From: an uncultured Elusimicrobiales bacterium
Lineage (GTDB): Bacteria > Elusimicrobiota > Elusimicrobia > Elusimicrobiales > Elusimicrobiaceae
Reading direction: 5' to 3'
NCBI GenBank assembly: GCA_934667625.1
Contig: CAKUMH010000013.1
Coordinates: forward strand, 1-22,658
DNA: 22,658 bases
The position numbers and the translations under genes were made by a program. Under the pieces are notes generated by a model, which did no database searches, had not been told where the DNA came from, and was given only the letters and a program-made list of their open reading frames with translations. Of the stretch, positions 11,844 through 19,974 are shown one piece after another. Numbering within the stretch: position 1 is the first letter of the stretch; each line of letters begins with the position of its first letter.

Positions 11844-13830
11844 GGCGTCCTCCGTTTAATGCGGGGAATAAATCCTCCGGATCTAACTGCGCCTTGATCC
11901 GTTTCCACAATTCATTGGCGGAAGCCAAACGGAAGGGAAGGTCCGGTGCAGTGGACACGGGTTTTGCAAAAATTTTAAAAGTGAGCTGGGTAACCAGCCC
12001 CAAAGTGCCTTGCGCCCCTGCAAAAAGCCGTGTGAGCGGATAGCCAGCGGCATTTTTCATCAGTTTTCCGCCATAGCGCACAAAAGAACCATTGGGCAGC
12101 AGCGCTTCCACGCCCAATACATGCGGATAAAAATCGGGCCGGATGCCACTGCTGTACAGGCCCCCTAACGTTCCTTTCCCGGCAGGGAGTGCAGAAAAAA
12201 CGCCTGCCTTGGAAAGAGCCGCATGCAATTGCTCCAGCGTTACACCCGCTTGCGCGGTGGCGGTGTAGTTAGTTTTATCAATTTCCAAAATGCGGTGTAA
12301 GCCTGCCGCGCTTAAGCGGTTCTGCGCGGAAGTTTTTAGACGGGTGTTCGCCCCAACCACTACACAGGGAGCATGCGCTTCTTTGCGTGCGTGGATTTTG
12401 TCTGCCAGCGCTTGTATTTCGGTTGGAAGCGTTTCTTGCCTGCGGGCCTTCTCTGCATAATTCACCGGGATTACCTTAAGCGGATTGGCTCTGTTTTGCG
12501 GATCCAGGGCATGTTTAATTGCGGCGAATAAATCCAATGTGGGTTTTTCGTATTGATAGGCCATTACGGCGCGTTTTTCTACCCCCACGCCGTGTTCACC
12601 GGAGAGCGTTCCGCCGCAATCCACGCATGTTTGTAAAATTTCTTTCAGTACGCGGGAAATGCGTAAGGTGTCCGGCTTATTGCGTTCATCAAAAATAATT
12701 TGTGGGTGGAAATTCCCATCCCCCGCGTGAAAAAGCAGGCTCGCGTAAATGTGGTGCTCATCTAAAATTTGCCGCACTTTGGTTAGGGCGCGGGGTAATT
12801 CACTGCGCGGAACAGTACCGTCCCCCACCATTACGTTGGGGGCTAAGCGGGCCATAGCCGCATAGGCAGCGCGACGGCCAAACCATAATTTTTGGCGATC
12901 TGCTTCCGTTTTAGCCGGAAGGAATTTTAGGGCATGGTTTTTGAGGCAAATTTGTTCCAGCCTTTTTTCTTCGTCTGCTATTTGGCAGGGTTTCCCGTCC
13001 AGCTCTAAAATCAGCAAGGCCTTTGCATCCAGCGGGTAGCCGGCATGGGCGAACTCTTCCACGGCGCGGGTGGTCACTTGGTCCATGGCTTCCACACAGC
13101 GCGGAATAATGCCTTGGGCGGCTAAATCACTGACGGTTTGCACGCTGTCCGCCAAAGAGGGAAAAGTAACCAAAAAAGTTTTGATATGTTTGGCCGCGGG
13201 TAAAATTTTTACTTTTAAGTGCGTAAAAATACCCAAGGTCCCTTCGCTTCCCGCCAGAAGCCCGATGAAATCCGGCCCGCCTTCTTGTCGGGAAAGGTGA
13301 GTGGCGGTGCCGTCCGGCAGGACAAAATCGGCCTCTAGCACATGATCTATGGTGCCGCCGTATTTCATGCAGCGTGCTCCGCTGGCGTTTTGTGCCAAGT
13401 TACCGCCTAGTGTACAGACACGTTCGCTGGCGGGATCCGGTGCGTAAAAAAATCCCAAGGGAGACAGTTCGTCCTGCAAATCGCCTGTAATGGCACAGGC
13501 TTCGGCCCAGGCAAAACCGTGCCGCGTATCAATTTGAAGGATTTTGTTTAGTGGTGCCAAATTTAAAATGACGCCTCCATTTAAGGCGGCGCAGCTTCCG
13601 GCGTGGTTGGTGGCGCTGGCCCGCGGCACAAAAGGGATATTGTATCGGTGTAAAATTTTTAAGACGGGCGCCACTTGGTCCGTATGCGGCACCTGTACAA
13701 GGGCATCCGGCCGCGTGCGCGAAAGGGAACAATCGTATGCGTAAAGAGCCAAGGATACTTCATCCGTGAGGACGTTTCCTTTTCCCACAATCTGTTCCAA
13801 AGCGGTCAATGCGGCGGACGGTATTTTCAT
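11836..13830 (-). CDS. glcD: Fused glycolate/D-lactate oxidase flavoprotein (GlcD-GlcE fusion)
   Basis: The 664-aa protein has a complete GlcD-like part: FAD-binding domain about 40-215 (PRASATNHAGSCAALNGG, CTLGGNLAQNASGARCMKYG) and FAD-oxidase C domain about 215-455 with HAGDGNFHPQI (368-378) and GTLSGEHGVGVEKR (407-420). A second, shorter FAD-binding-like part covers about 465-664 (AGKGTLGGLYSSG, YGGKLMKNAAGYPLTR, FAGAQGTLG), which matches GlcE. In E. coli these are separate genes glcD and glcE. The enzyme oxidises glycolate, D-lactate or another 2-hydroxyacid; the substrate cannot be told from sequence. ATG 13830 has an AGGG Shine-Dalgarno; the longer open frame upstream is not homologous and crosses the promoter region. 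Confidence 0.9.
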   Translation of the reverse strand: MKIPSAALTALEQIVGKGNVLTDEVSLALYAYDCSLSRTRPDALVQVPHTDQVAPVLKILHRYNIPFVPRASATNHAGSCAALNGGVILNLAPLNKILQIDTRHGFAWAEACAITGDLQDELSPLGFFYAPDPASERVCTLGGNLAQNASGARCMKYGGTIDHVLEADFVLPDGTATHLSRQEGGPDFIGLLAGSEGTLGIFTHLKVKILPAAKHIKTFLVTFPSLADSVQTVSDLAAQGIIPRCVEAMDQVTTRAVEEFAHAGYPLDAKALLILELDGKPCQIADEEKRLEQICLKNHALKFLPAKTEADRQKLWFGRRAAYAAMARLAPNVMVGDGTVPRSELPRALTKVRQILDEHHIYASLLFHAGDGNFHPQIIFDERNKPDTLRISRVLKEILQTCVDCGGTLSGEHGVGVEKRAVMAYQYEKPTLDLFAAIKHALDPQNRANPLKVIPVNYAEKARRQETLPTEIQALADKIHARKEAHAPCVVVGANTRLKTSAQNRLSAAGLHRILEIDKTNYTATAQAGVTLEQLHAALSKAGVFSALPAGKGTLGGLYSSGIRPDFYPHVLGVEALLPNGSFVRYGGKLMKNAAGYPLTRLFAGAQGTLGLVTQLTFKIFAKPVSTAPDLPFRLASANELWKRIKAQLDPEDLFPALNGGRRV

Positions 13831-13867
13831 AACCCTAAATAGCTCATACGCAAAGAAGAGTTTTTTG

Positions 13868-13882
13868 TATACTATTATTATA
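13868..13882. promoter_or_regulatory. Divergent promoter region, phosphatase gene and glcDE operon
   Basis: A plus-strand TATACT (13868-13873) and a minus-strand TATAAT (13882-13877) lie back to back between the two divergent start codons. They would give leaders of roughly 25 and 40 nt. The -35 boxes are weak on both strands. Confidence 0.4.
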
Positions 13883-13906
13883 TTAATTGTCTGGGATGGA
13901 AAACCA

Positions 13907-14692
13907 ATGCAGAACCAAAAAATTCCGAAACGCTTGGTAGTTGTGGGGGATGTGCACGGGCAATTGGAGCCCTTTGTTGCTATTCTGCGCCACGCGGGGC
14001 TGACTGACGAAGAAAATAATTGGTGTGGCGGTCGGGATCGCTTACTGCAAATGGGAGACATCTTGGACCGGGGCCCCTATTCCCGCAAGGTAGACGATTT
14101 ATTGGACCGTATTCAAAAGCAGGCCGCGTTGGCTGGGGGAGAAGTGATTCGCTTGGTAGGAAATCACGAGCTGGAGCCCTTACTTTCCAATTATGTCATC
14201 TCCGGTTTTAGTAAAGAAGAAGCCAAATTAATGCACGACAAACTCACCCGCCAGGTGTTGGACGGGGAGCTGAAGGCGGCGTATGCCTATAAGGGCGTTT
14301 TGTTTACGCACGCCGGTGTAACGCGCAAATTATATCGCATTTTTCAATTGCAGCTAGATGATCCTTCCGCCGGAAACATTGCTACGCTGATTAATTTGAT
14401 TTTTAGAGAATCCATTAAACACGAATTTTTTAAGCATCCTATTTTTAACATTAGCGTCAGCCGAAAGGGGCCGGATCGTTTCGGCGGGATTTTTTGGGAA
14501 GATTTGGAAGATTTGGTGTCGTCCTATCCGCACAGCCCAATTTTGCAAGTAGTGGGCCACACGCAGGTGGACCGCATTGTGGTGGACCGCGAGGCCAACA
14601 TTATTCCCGTGGATGTGGGGATGCACCGCAAAAAAGAGTATTTGGAAATTTCGGATACGGGTGTATTGAAGATTGTGCGGATGAAGGAATAA
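13907..14692 (+). CDS. PPP-type metallophosphoesterase (Shewanella-like phosphatase group)
   Basis: The 261-aa protein carries the calcineurin-like motifs in order: GDVHG (14-18), GDILDRG (50-56), GNHE (85-88), then FTHAG and VGHTQVDR. These residues coordinate a two-metal centre that hydrolyses phosphoesters. The spacing and the segment GGRDRLLQMGDILDRGPYSR resemble the Shewanella-like (Shelph) phosphatases, some of which act on phosphotyrosine or phosphoserine; the substrate here is unknown. Lack of a signal peptide suggests a cytoplasmic location. I choose ATG 13907 over an in-frame start at 13766 because the extension overlaps glcDE and the promoter. It is a single-gene unit with a terminator. 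Confidence 0.85.
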   Translation: MQNQKIPKRLVVVGDVHGQLEPFVAILRHAGLTDEENNWCGGRDRLLQMGDILDRGPYSRKVDDLLDRIQKQAALAGGEVIRLVGNHELEPLLSNYVISGFSKEEAKLMHDKLTRQVLDGELKAAYAYKGVLFTHAGVTRKLYRIFQLQLDDPSAGNIATLINLIFRESIKHEFFKHPIFNISVSRKGPDRFGGIFWEDLEDLVSSYPHSPILQVVGHTQVDRIVVDREANIIPVDVGMHRKKEYLEISDTGVLKIVRMKE

Positions 14693-14705
14693 TATTTTGT
14701 GTAAT

Positions 14706-14745
14706 AAAAAACAGAGCCAGGGATTTTTTCCTGGCTCTGTTTTTT
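14706..14745. terminator. Bidirectional terminator between phosphatase gene and ybeY
   Basis: CAGAGCCAGG (14712-14721) pairs with CCTGGCTCTG (14730-14739), flanked by A6 and T6. It fits both the plus-strand phosphatase gene and minus-strand ybeY (stop at 14752). Confidence 0.93.
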
Positions 14746-14751
14746 AGGTGT

Positions 14752-15195
14752 TTATTTTTTTAAAACAGCAGCAATAATTTTTTCGGCCTGCCTGTCCATT
14801 TCTGCCCGGTCTTGGGGGACGTGGTCGTCCATGCCGGATAAATGGAGCGCCCCGTGGGTCACATACATCATCATTTCCTGTAAAAAAGTATGTCCAAAAA
14901 TTTTGGCATTTTTGCGGGCCACCGGGTAGCAAACAAAAATATCGCCAAATTCCCACGGCTCTCCCGTATCAAAAGGGGGGCGTTCGTTATTAAACGAAAT
15001 AACATCCGTCACATAGTGGTGGTTTAAAAAGGCCTTGTTCACGCGCAGGATTTCTTTTTCATCCACAAAAATAACATTTGCCTCAATATTTTGCCGCGCA
15101 AAATGCTTGAGACCCTTTTCCAGGCACCGCTGGAAAAGCCCCGTGCGACGCAGGTATTTGGGAATATCCGTTTGATAGAAAATATGCGAAATCAT
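14752..15195 (-). CDS. ybeY: Endoribonuclease YbeY (rRNA maturation factor)
   Basis: The 147-aa protein has the zinc site HGALHLSGMDDH (114-125). The spacing after the second His is one longer than the E. coli GYDH form; I recall this DDH variant from other phyla. The VTDVISFNN segment (62-70) is also typical. YbeY is a single-strand RNase needed for 16S rRNA 3' end maturation and ribosome quality control. The start ATG 15195 overlaps the phoH stop in an ATGA junction, with AAGGA upstream; the open frame extends to 15222 inside phoH but lacks homology. phoH-ybeY pairing is highly conserved. Confidence 0.95.
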   Translation of the reverse strand: MISHIFYQTDIPKYLRRTGLFQRCLEKGLKHFARQNIEANVIFVDEKEILRVNKAFLNHHYVTDVISFNNERPPFDTGEPWEFGDIFVCYPVARKNAKIFGHTFLQEMMMYVTHGALHLSGMDDHVPQDRAEMDRQAEKIIAAVLKK

Positions 15196-16133
15196 TTTGT
15201 TCTTCCTTGTTTTTTGTCCCATTTATCGTAGGCGGCCACAATGTCCTTTACAAGCGGGTGACGCACTACGTCCTCTCCGGTAAATTGAACAAAAGCCACG
15301 CCTTTCACTTTGCCCAGCACCTCAGCCGCTTGCAGAAGGCCGCTTTCTTTTTTATTGGGCAAATCAATTTGAGAAAGGTCCCCGTTTACAATCATTTTGG
15401 AACCGACGCCCATGCGCGTTAAAAACATCTTCATTTGGGCGGGCAGGGTATTTTGTGCTTCATCTAAAATAATGAAAGCTTTTTCCAACGTGCGGCCGCG
15501 CATGTAAGCAAGAGGAACAATTTCCAAAATATTGTTGTACTTCAGTGAATTAAATTTTTCCATGCCCAGCATGTTGTAAAACGCATCATAAATGGGGCGC
15601 AGGTACGGATCCACTTTTTCTTCAATATCACCGGGCAGAAAACCCAGTTTTTCACCTGCTTCCACAATAGGCCGCGTGACGACGATTTTTTCCGTCAGCC
15701 CCAGCTCAAGTGCCCGCAACGCGCAGGCGCAGGCCAAAAAGGTTTTGCCCGTTCCGGCCGGGCCGGAAGAAATAACGAGGTCATTTGCAAAGACGGCCTC
15801 AATATAGCTTTTTTGATTTTCACTCCGGGCCTCTATAGGCCGGGCATGTTCGGGGCGAAACACAATGTTGTCTACAAACGGGCGCGAATCTTTCACCAGA
15901 TCCAGGGGCCGTTTTTCGGCATTTAACGTTAAATCCTTTTGCAGTTTAGCAAGGGCCTTGTCTACGCGGGAATTTGTCCCTTTTATAGAAAGCTCCGCCC
16001 CGTCGCCGTCTTCGTTATATTTAACAAAGACCGTTACCTTGAAATTTTTTTCCAGGGCGCGCAGTTTGCGGTCCTGTATGCCGAGCGCAATGAGAATTTC
16101 TTCCTGATTTTTGAGTTTTAGCGTTTTAATCAT
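15192..16133 (-). CDS. phoH: PhoH-like ATPase (YbeZ family)
   Basis: The 313-aa protein has Walker A GPAGTGKT (124-131) and Walker B FIILDEAQN, with sensor-like VNGDLSQIDLP. The N-terminal 80 residues form the small RNA-binding-like domain seen in YbeZ. It works with YbeY in rRNA processing; some members have RNA helicase activity. ybeY overlaps its stop. The ATG lies only 3 nt after the T-run of the glgC terminator and has no Shine-Dalgarno. A TATGAT box overlaps the start codon itself, so either the message is leaderless or near so, or the true start is downstream; N-terminal similarity to the family argues for this start. Confidence 0.94.
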   Translation of the reverse strand: MIKTLKLKNQEEILIALGIQDRKLRALEKNFKVTVFVKYNEDGDGAELSIKGTNSRVDKALAKLQKDLTLNAEKRPLDLVKDSRPFVDNIVFRPEHARPIEARSENQKSYIEAVFANDLVISSGPAGTGKTFLACACALRALELGLTEKIVVTRPIVEAGEKLGFLPGDIEEKVDPYLRPIYDAFYNMLGMEKFNSLKYNNILEIVPLAYMRGRTLEKAFIILDEAQNTLPAQMKMFLTRMGVGSKMIVNGDLSQIDLPNKKESGLLQAAEVLGKVKGVAFVQFTGEDVVRHPLVKDIVAAYDKWDKKQGRTK

Positions 16134-16136
16134 ACG

Positions 16137-16166
16137 TAAAAAAGCGCGGGGAGGAACCCGCGCTTT
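16137..16166 (-). terminator. Intrinsic terminator after glgC
   Basis: AAAGCGCGGG (16141-16150) pairs with CCCGCGCTTT (16157-16166). On the minus strand a T-run follows the stem. The phoH start codon (16133) begins just after it. Confidence 0.88.
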
Positions 16167-16169
16167 ATT

Positions 16170-17378
16170 TTAAAACTTGCTCTTACCGCGCGGAATTACC
16201 ACAATGCCGGAAGGGTCAATGTAGTACTTCTGCGAATCTGCCTCCATATTATGTCCAATCGTTTGTTTGGAGGCGATGGTATTAAAGCGGTCCATAATTA
16301 CCTTTTTGAGCTTGGCCCCGGCCTTAATTTCGCAATTGTCCATAATCACGCAGCCTTCCAGTTCAGCGCCTTCGCCGATGATGACGCTATCGCTAATGAC
16401 GCTGTTTTTAATTTTAGCTTTGGGATGAATCACACACCCGGCCCCCACAATGGAGTTGACCACGGTACCGCCTAAATACTTAGTAGCAGGCACACGGTTT
16501 AAGGTGGTGCTAATTGGCCAAGCCGGGTTGTTTAAGTCCAGCTTGGGCTTTTCTCCCAACAGGTCCATATTGGTTTGCCAAAAGGATTCAATGGTTCCCA
16601 CGTCGCGCCAATAGCCTTGCTCCTCATACGGTTTGGCACCGGGGAGCGTTTGGCTCTGGAAGTTGTAAGCAAAAGTGCGGTGGTCGGTCAAAATTTTGGG
16701 CAAAATGTGTTTACCAAAATCCAATGCGGGTACCTCGCAAAAACGTTTTTGGAGTACCTGCAGCAAAACATCCGTATTAAAAATGTAGTTGCCCATAGAG
16801 GCATAAGCGGCCTTGGGGTTGCCTGGAATGCATTTTGGATGGGCGGGCTTTTCGTCAAATTGCACAATGCGCCCGTCTTTATCCGTGCCCAATACACCAA
16901 AGGCGGTAGCCTCTTCAATGGAAACGGTATTGGCCGCCACGGTGACGTCCGCCTTATTTTTAAGGTGGAAATCAATCATCTGCCGCACGTCCATGCGGTA
17001 AATGTGGTCCGCCCCGAAAATAGCCACCAAGTCCGGGTTAAAATCTTTGACCAGGTTGATGTTTTGGCGGACAGAATCGGCCGTGCCGCGGTACCAAATT
17101 TCACCCAAGCGCATTTGCGGCGGCACGCAGGTTAAAAAATGGTCCGGGATGATGCCTTCGCTTCTCCAAGTGGTGCGCAAGTATTCAATTAAACTTTGCG
17201 ACAAATACTGCACCAATACATAGGACGAAAAAATCCCCGAGTTTACAAAGTTGGAGAGCACAAAATCCACGATTCTGTACTTTCCGCCAAACGGCACGGA
17301 GGGTTTTGAGCGGTCTTTGGTAAGCGGATAAAGCCGTTCCCCCTTTCCCCCGGCCATAATCATACCGAGTATTCTCAT
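16170..17378 (-). CDS. glgC: Glucose-1-phosphate adenylyltransferase (ADP-glucose pyrophosphorylase)
   Basis: The 402-aa protein has the nucleotidyltransferase start MIMAGGKGERLYPLT (6-20) with FGGKYRIVDFVLSN (30-43). Further motifs are RGTADSVRQN (97-106), FGADHIYRMD (121-130), FDEKP and the sugar-binding YWRDVGTIESFW. A C-terminal left-handed beta-helix follows (SVIIGEGAELEGCVIMDNCE). It makes ADP-glucose, the donor for glycogen synthesis. The N-terminal region carries the family's conserved Lys/Arg residues, but allosteric behaviour cannot be predicted. ATG 17378 has an AAGGGGAA Shine-Dalgarno. It lies 24 nt after thyX and ends with its own terminator. Confidence 0.96.
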   Translation of the reverse strand: MRILGMIMAGGKGERLYPLTKDRSKPSVPFGGKYRIVDFVLSNFVNSGIFSSYVLVQYLSQSLIEYLRTTWRSEGIIPDHFLTCVPPQMRLGEIWYRGTADSVRQNINLVKDFNPDLVAIFGADHIYRMDVRQMIDFHLKNKADVTVAANTVSIEEATAFGVLGTDKDGRIVQFDEKPAHPKCIPGNPKAAYASMGNYIFNTDVLLQVLQKRFCEVPALDFGKHILPKILTDHRTFAYNFQSQTLPGAKPYEEQGYWRDVGTIESFWQTNMDLLGEKPKLDLNNPAWPISTTLNRVPATKYLGGTVVNSIVGAGCVIHPKAKIKNSVISDSVIIGEGAELEGCVIMDNCEIKAGAKLKKVIMDRFNTIASKQTIGHNMEADSQKYYIDPSGIVVIPRGKSKF

Positions 17379-17402
17379 ACAATTCCCCTTTTAGTAAGAC
17401 GT

Positions 17403-18095
17403 TTATTCGGAGCCCAACGGCAACTGTTTGTTTAGCGCTTCAAACGCTTCCCACGACCATGGCATCTTTTCCGCCACGATTTTGGCAATTTCGTCCGCAT
17501 ACACGCGGATTTCTTTTTGCGCGTGCTTGTCGGTGCGCAGGCATAAAAAGTTAAACAAACTGCGGGCGTTGACACTCCAGTAAAATTGGGTGTACTGGCA
17601 AACGGGCAGTACGCCGCGGGCCATTTCGCGCGCGACGCCCGCCTCCAACAGTTTGTGGTAGGCGGCGTAAGAGGCCTCTACGCTTGCTTCGTAAATTTTG
17701 CGCAGGGCCGCGTTGTCCAGTTGCGAATCGGCCACGGAACCTTGTTTGTTTTTAGTGTCCTGGCCGCGGAAAGTGTCGGGAATATAAAATTCATCTTTCA
17801 CTTCGGTATAGCGCGCGCTGACTTCGTTGTAAGAGCCCCAACGGTGGCGCATCCATTGGCGGGCGACGTAAATCGGGCAGCAAATGTGAAACTGAAAATA
17901 GCAATGTTCAAATGGTGTATGGTGGGCATGTTCCATCAGGTATTTAATTAGGCGTTTGTCTTGTTCCGGTCCCTTGGACACGGCCCCAAACGAAACGCGT
18001 GCCGCTTGCACGGCGCGGTCGTCTCCGCCCATAAAATCTACCAAGCGCACAAAGCCCTTGTCTAATACGTTGATTTTCTCGGTTGTCTGTTGCAC
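17403..18095 (-). CDS. thyX: Flavin-dependent thymidylate synthase ThyX
   Basis: The 230-aa protein contains the ThyX signature RHRxxSxNExSxRY as RHRWGSYNEVSARY (83-96), plus the flanking HHTPFEHCYFQF segment. ThyX methylates dUMP to dTMP using methylene-THF and FAD/NADPH, replacing ThyA. GTG 18095 is the start, 8 nt after a TAGGAG Shine-Dalgarno. It sits 16 nt after the secreted-protein gene and 24 nt before glgC, suggesting one operon of functionally unrelated genes. Confidence 0.96.
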   Translation of the reverse strand: MQQTTEKINVLDKGFVRLVDFMGGDDRAVQAARVSFGAVSKGPEQDKRLIKYLMEHAHHTPFEHCYFQFHICCPIYVARQWMRHRWGSYNEVSARYTEVKDEFYIPDTFRGQDTKNKQGSVADSQLDNAALRKIYEASVEASYAAYHKLLEAGVAREMARGVLPVCQYTQFYWSVNARSLFNFLCLRTDKHAQKEIRVYADEIAKIVAEKMPWSWEAFEALNKQLPLGSE

Positions 18096-18111
18096 GGGGA
18101 ATTCTCCTAAA

Positions 18112-19431
18112 TTATTTTAAAATTTCCACCACATTGCTGCCGCTCGGCAGCACTTCGGCGGCTAAAAGGGCCGTATCCGTACAAGCGGTGTCGTAAATAA
18201 CACCGTCAAAATCCAAGGATTCTTGTACGTTTAGCCGGCCTTTGTCAAAAGTCAAAAAATGCACTTTTCCGTTTTGGTATTGGCCAAAGGTATCAGACAA
18301 AACGCCCAGTTTGGCGGTATTTTCCACCGCCACAACGGCAGTGTTGCCTGCTGGTCCAAAAATCTGTACGGACGGATAAAACTTGAGTACCTCTTGCTTA
18401 TATTTTACACGATTTGGAGCGGCGGCGAATAAAGATTTGCTGTCGGCGCGCTTGCCGTTGGAGAGCAGCACACGAATCGTCCCGTTGGAAGAGGTGTAGA
18501 CCAGGTTGTTCGCACCGGCTTTTTCTACCGGGTAAAAATTAAGCCCCGTCAGCCAATTGCGTTGGGTGGAAAAGGTTTCTTCGGCAGGTTGGAATTTGCC
18601 GTTTTCGTAGATAAGCAAGCGGGCATTGCCGGGGCGTGCCGCAGAAACAAAAGGTTTTTGCATCCACATTTTTTTATCTTTTCCGCAGCCGAGTTCTTTG
18701 GTAAAGTAAGGCAAGACGGCCGTTTCTTTCAGTCTTCCGTTTTCTGTTTCCAGTACAGAGGTAGAAAGTGCATTGCGGTTTTCGTCAAAGGTAACGGCAA
18801 ACAGCTGGGCCGTTTCACCCGGTTTTACGGTGGCGGCGGAAAGCGTAATCGGGCGTTTTTGCGCGGGGAATTTAAAATTCATTTTTTCTACCAGCGTGTT
18901 TTGGGCTCCGCGTTCCCAAACGGTTACTTGCCCTTCTTTGGAGAGTGTAGCCACGTTATGGCTGTCAGATGCGGTGATATTCCCTTCCGTCAGGCTGATA
19001 ATTTCCTGGTCAAGGGTTTCATAAATAATTCTGGTGCGAGAGGGTTCTGCCTGCTTGGCATCCACCGTGACAACCTTTGCGGGAGTTTGCTTAGCTGCCG
19101 AAGTTAAAACAGCCTCTTGCCCAACGGAAATTCCGGTCGGCGGCGTCAGTTCGCCCACCGCATACAAGGGTTGAACTTCTACAATTTTCCCTTCGGGAGA
19201 ATAGGTGTAAACGTCGCCCAAGTCTTTTCCGGTTTTAGGGTTGACGAGTTTTTCGGCCGCTAAAATGACCTTGAACAAGTCGCCCTTTTGTACGGTTCGG
19301 TTAAGGACGGATGTATCCAAATAAATTTTGTTTTCCGTTACACGTACTACGGTGACGGTTTTCGCGTTTAAAAACGCGGAGAAAAAGACGAAAGATACAA
19401 AAATGACCAAGCGGAGAATATTATTTTTCAT
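18112..19431 (-). CDS. Exported protein of unknown function, beta-rich
   Basis: The 439-aa protein starts with a signal peptide (MKNNILRLVIFVSFVFFSAF, cleavage near residue 23 after LNA). Residues about 24-115 (VTVVRVTENKIYLDTSVLN, GDLFKVILAAEKLVNP, TGKDLGDVYTYSPEGKI) resemble the small FlgT C-terminal/CsgG-like sheet seen in some outer-envelope proteins; this is a weak resemblance. The rest is a beta-rich region of about 300 residues with propeller-like short strands. I cannot assign a function. Start ATG 19431 is set by the signal peptide; the open frame reaches 19470. An extended -10 (TGG-TATACA, 19448-19440) lies 8 nt before the ATG and no Shine-Dalgarno is seen. thyX and glgC follow. Confidence 0.8.
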   Translation of the reverse strand: MKNNILRLVIFVSFVFFSAFLNAKTVTVVRVTENKIYLDTSVLNRTVQKGDLFKVILAAEKLVNPKTGKDLGDVYTYSPEGKIVEVQPLYAVGELTPPTGISVGQEAVLTSAAKQTPAKVVTVDAKQAEPSRTRIIYETLDQEIISLTEGNITASDSHNVATLSKEGQVTVWERGAQNTLVEKMNFKFPAQKRPITLSAATVKPGETAQLFAVTFDENRNALSTSVLETENGRLKETAVLPYFTKELGCGKDKKMWMQKPFVSAARPGNARLLIYENGKFQPAEETFSTQRNWLTGLNFYPVEKAGANNLVYTSSNGTIRVLLSNGKRADSKSLFAAAPNRVKYKQEVLKFYPSVQIFGPAGNTAVVAVENTAKLGVLSDTFGQYQNGKVHFLTFDKGRLNVQESLDFDGVIYDTACTDTALLAAEVLPSGSNVVEILK

Positions 19432-19469
19432 ATAATAAATGTATACCATATTTTTATCAGGTGCGAACA

Positions 19470-19856
19470 ATGAAAAAAAACAACTTTGCCGATTTAGTGG
19501 AAACCTTTGCTGTTTTGCGCGGCCCGAACGGTTGCCCGTGGGACAAAAAGCAAACGCATGAAAGTCTTATCAAATGTTTGCAAAACGAATCGCAGGAACT
19601 GATTGACGCCATTCAAAACAAGGATGACGACAACATGAAGGAGGAGCTGGGAGATGTGCTGCTGCAGGTGCTAATGCACAGCCAAATTGCTGCCGAAGAG
19701 GGAAAATTTACCATTGACGATGTGATCCAAGGCCTGTATGACAAACTCCATCGCCGCCATCCGCATGTATTTGGTGCGCATGCCCACGCCGCCACGCCGG
19801 AAGAAGCCTTAGCCTTGTGGAAGGAAATGAAGAAAAAGGAACGGGCGCAAAAGTAA
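19470..19856 (+). CDS. mazG: MazG-family nucleoside triphosphate pyrophosphohydrolase (single domain)
   Basis: The 128-aa protein is a single MazG domain: LRGPNGCPWDKKQTHESL, NESQELIDAI, then EELGDVLLQVLMHSQIAAE with the EExxE...ExxD metal-binding pattern. It is about half the length of E. coli MazG, which has two domains. Such enzymes hydrolyse (d)NTPs to monophosphates, for house-cleaning or alarmone control. I choose ATG 19470 over GTG 19461 because AGGTG (19459-19463) is a correctly spaced Shine-Dalgarno for it. A plus-strand TATAAT at 19431-19436 could drive it. A pilin gene follows 118 nt later. Confidence 0.9.
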   Translation: MKKNNFADLVETFAVLRGPNGCPWDKKQTHESLIKCLQNESQELIDAIQNKDDDNMKEELGDVLLQVLMHSQIAAEEGKFTIDDVIQGLYDKLHRRHPHVFGAHAHAATPEEALALWKEMKKKERAQK

Positions 19857-19974
19857 GGAGGATGCGGCCCGGAGGGTCCAGTGCATCACGTATTTGGGTG
19901 CTGTCGGGTTTTTGTCCGGCCCGGGACGGTGTTATAGAATAGGCCGTATGTATTTGTTGGGGTGTAATTTGCTT

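Noticed and set aside
13831..14061. N-terminal extension of the GlcD-GlcE ORF to 14061
   Set aside because: The extension overlaps the divergent phosphatase gene and the promoter region and has no homology; ATG 13830 has a Shine-Dalgarno and aligns with the family start.
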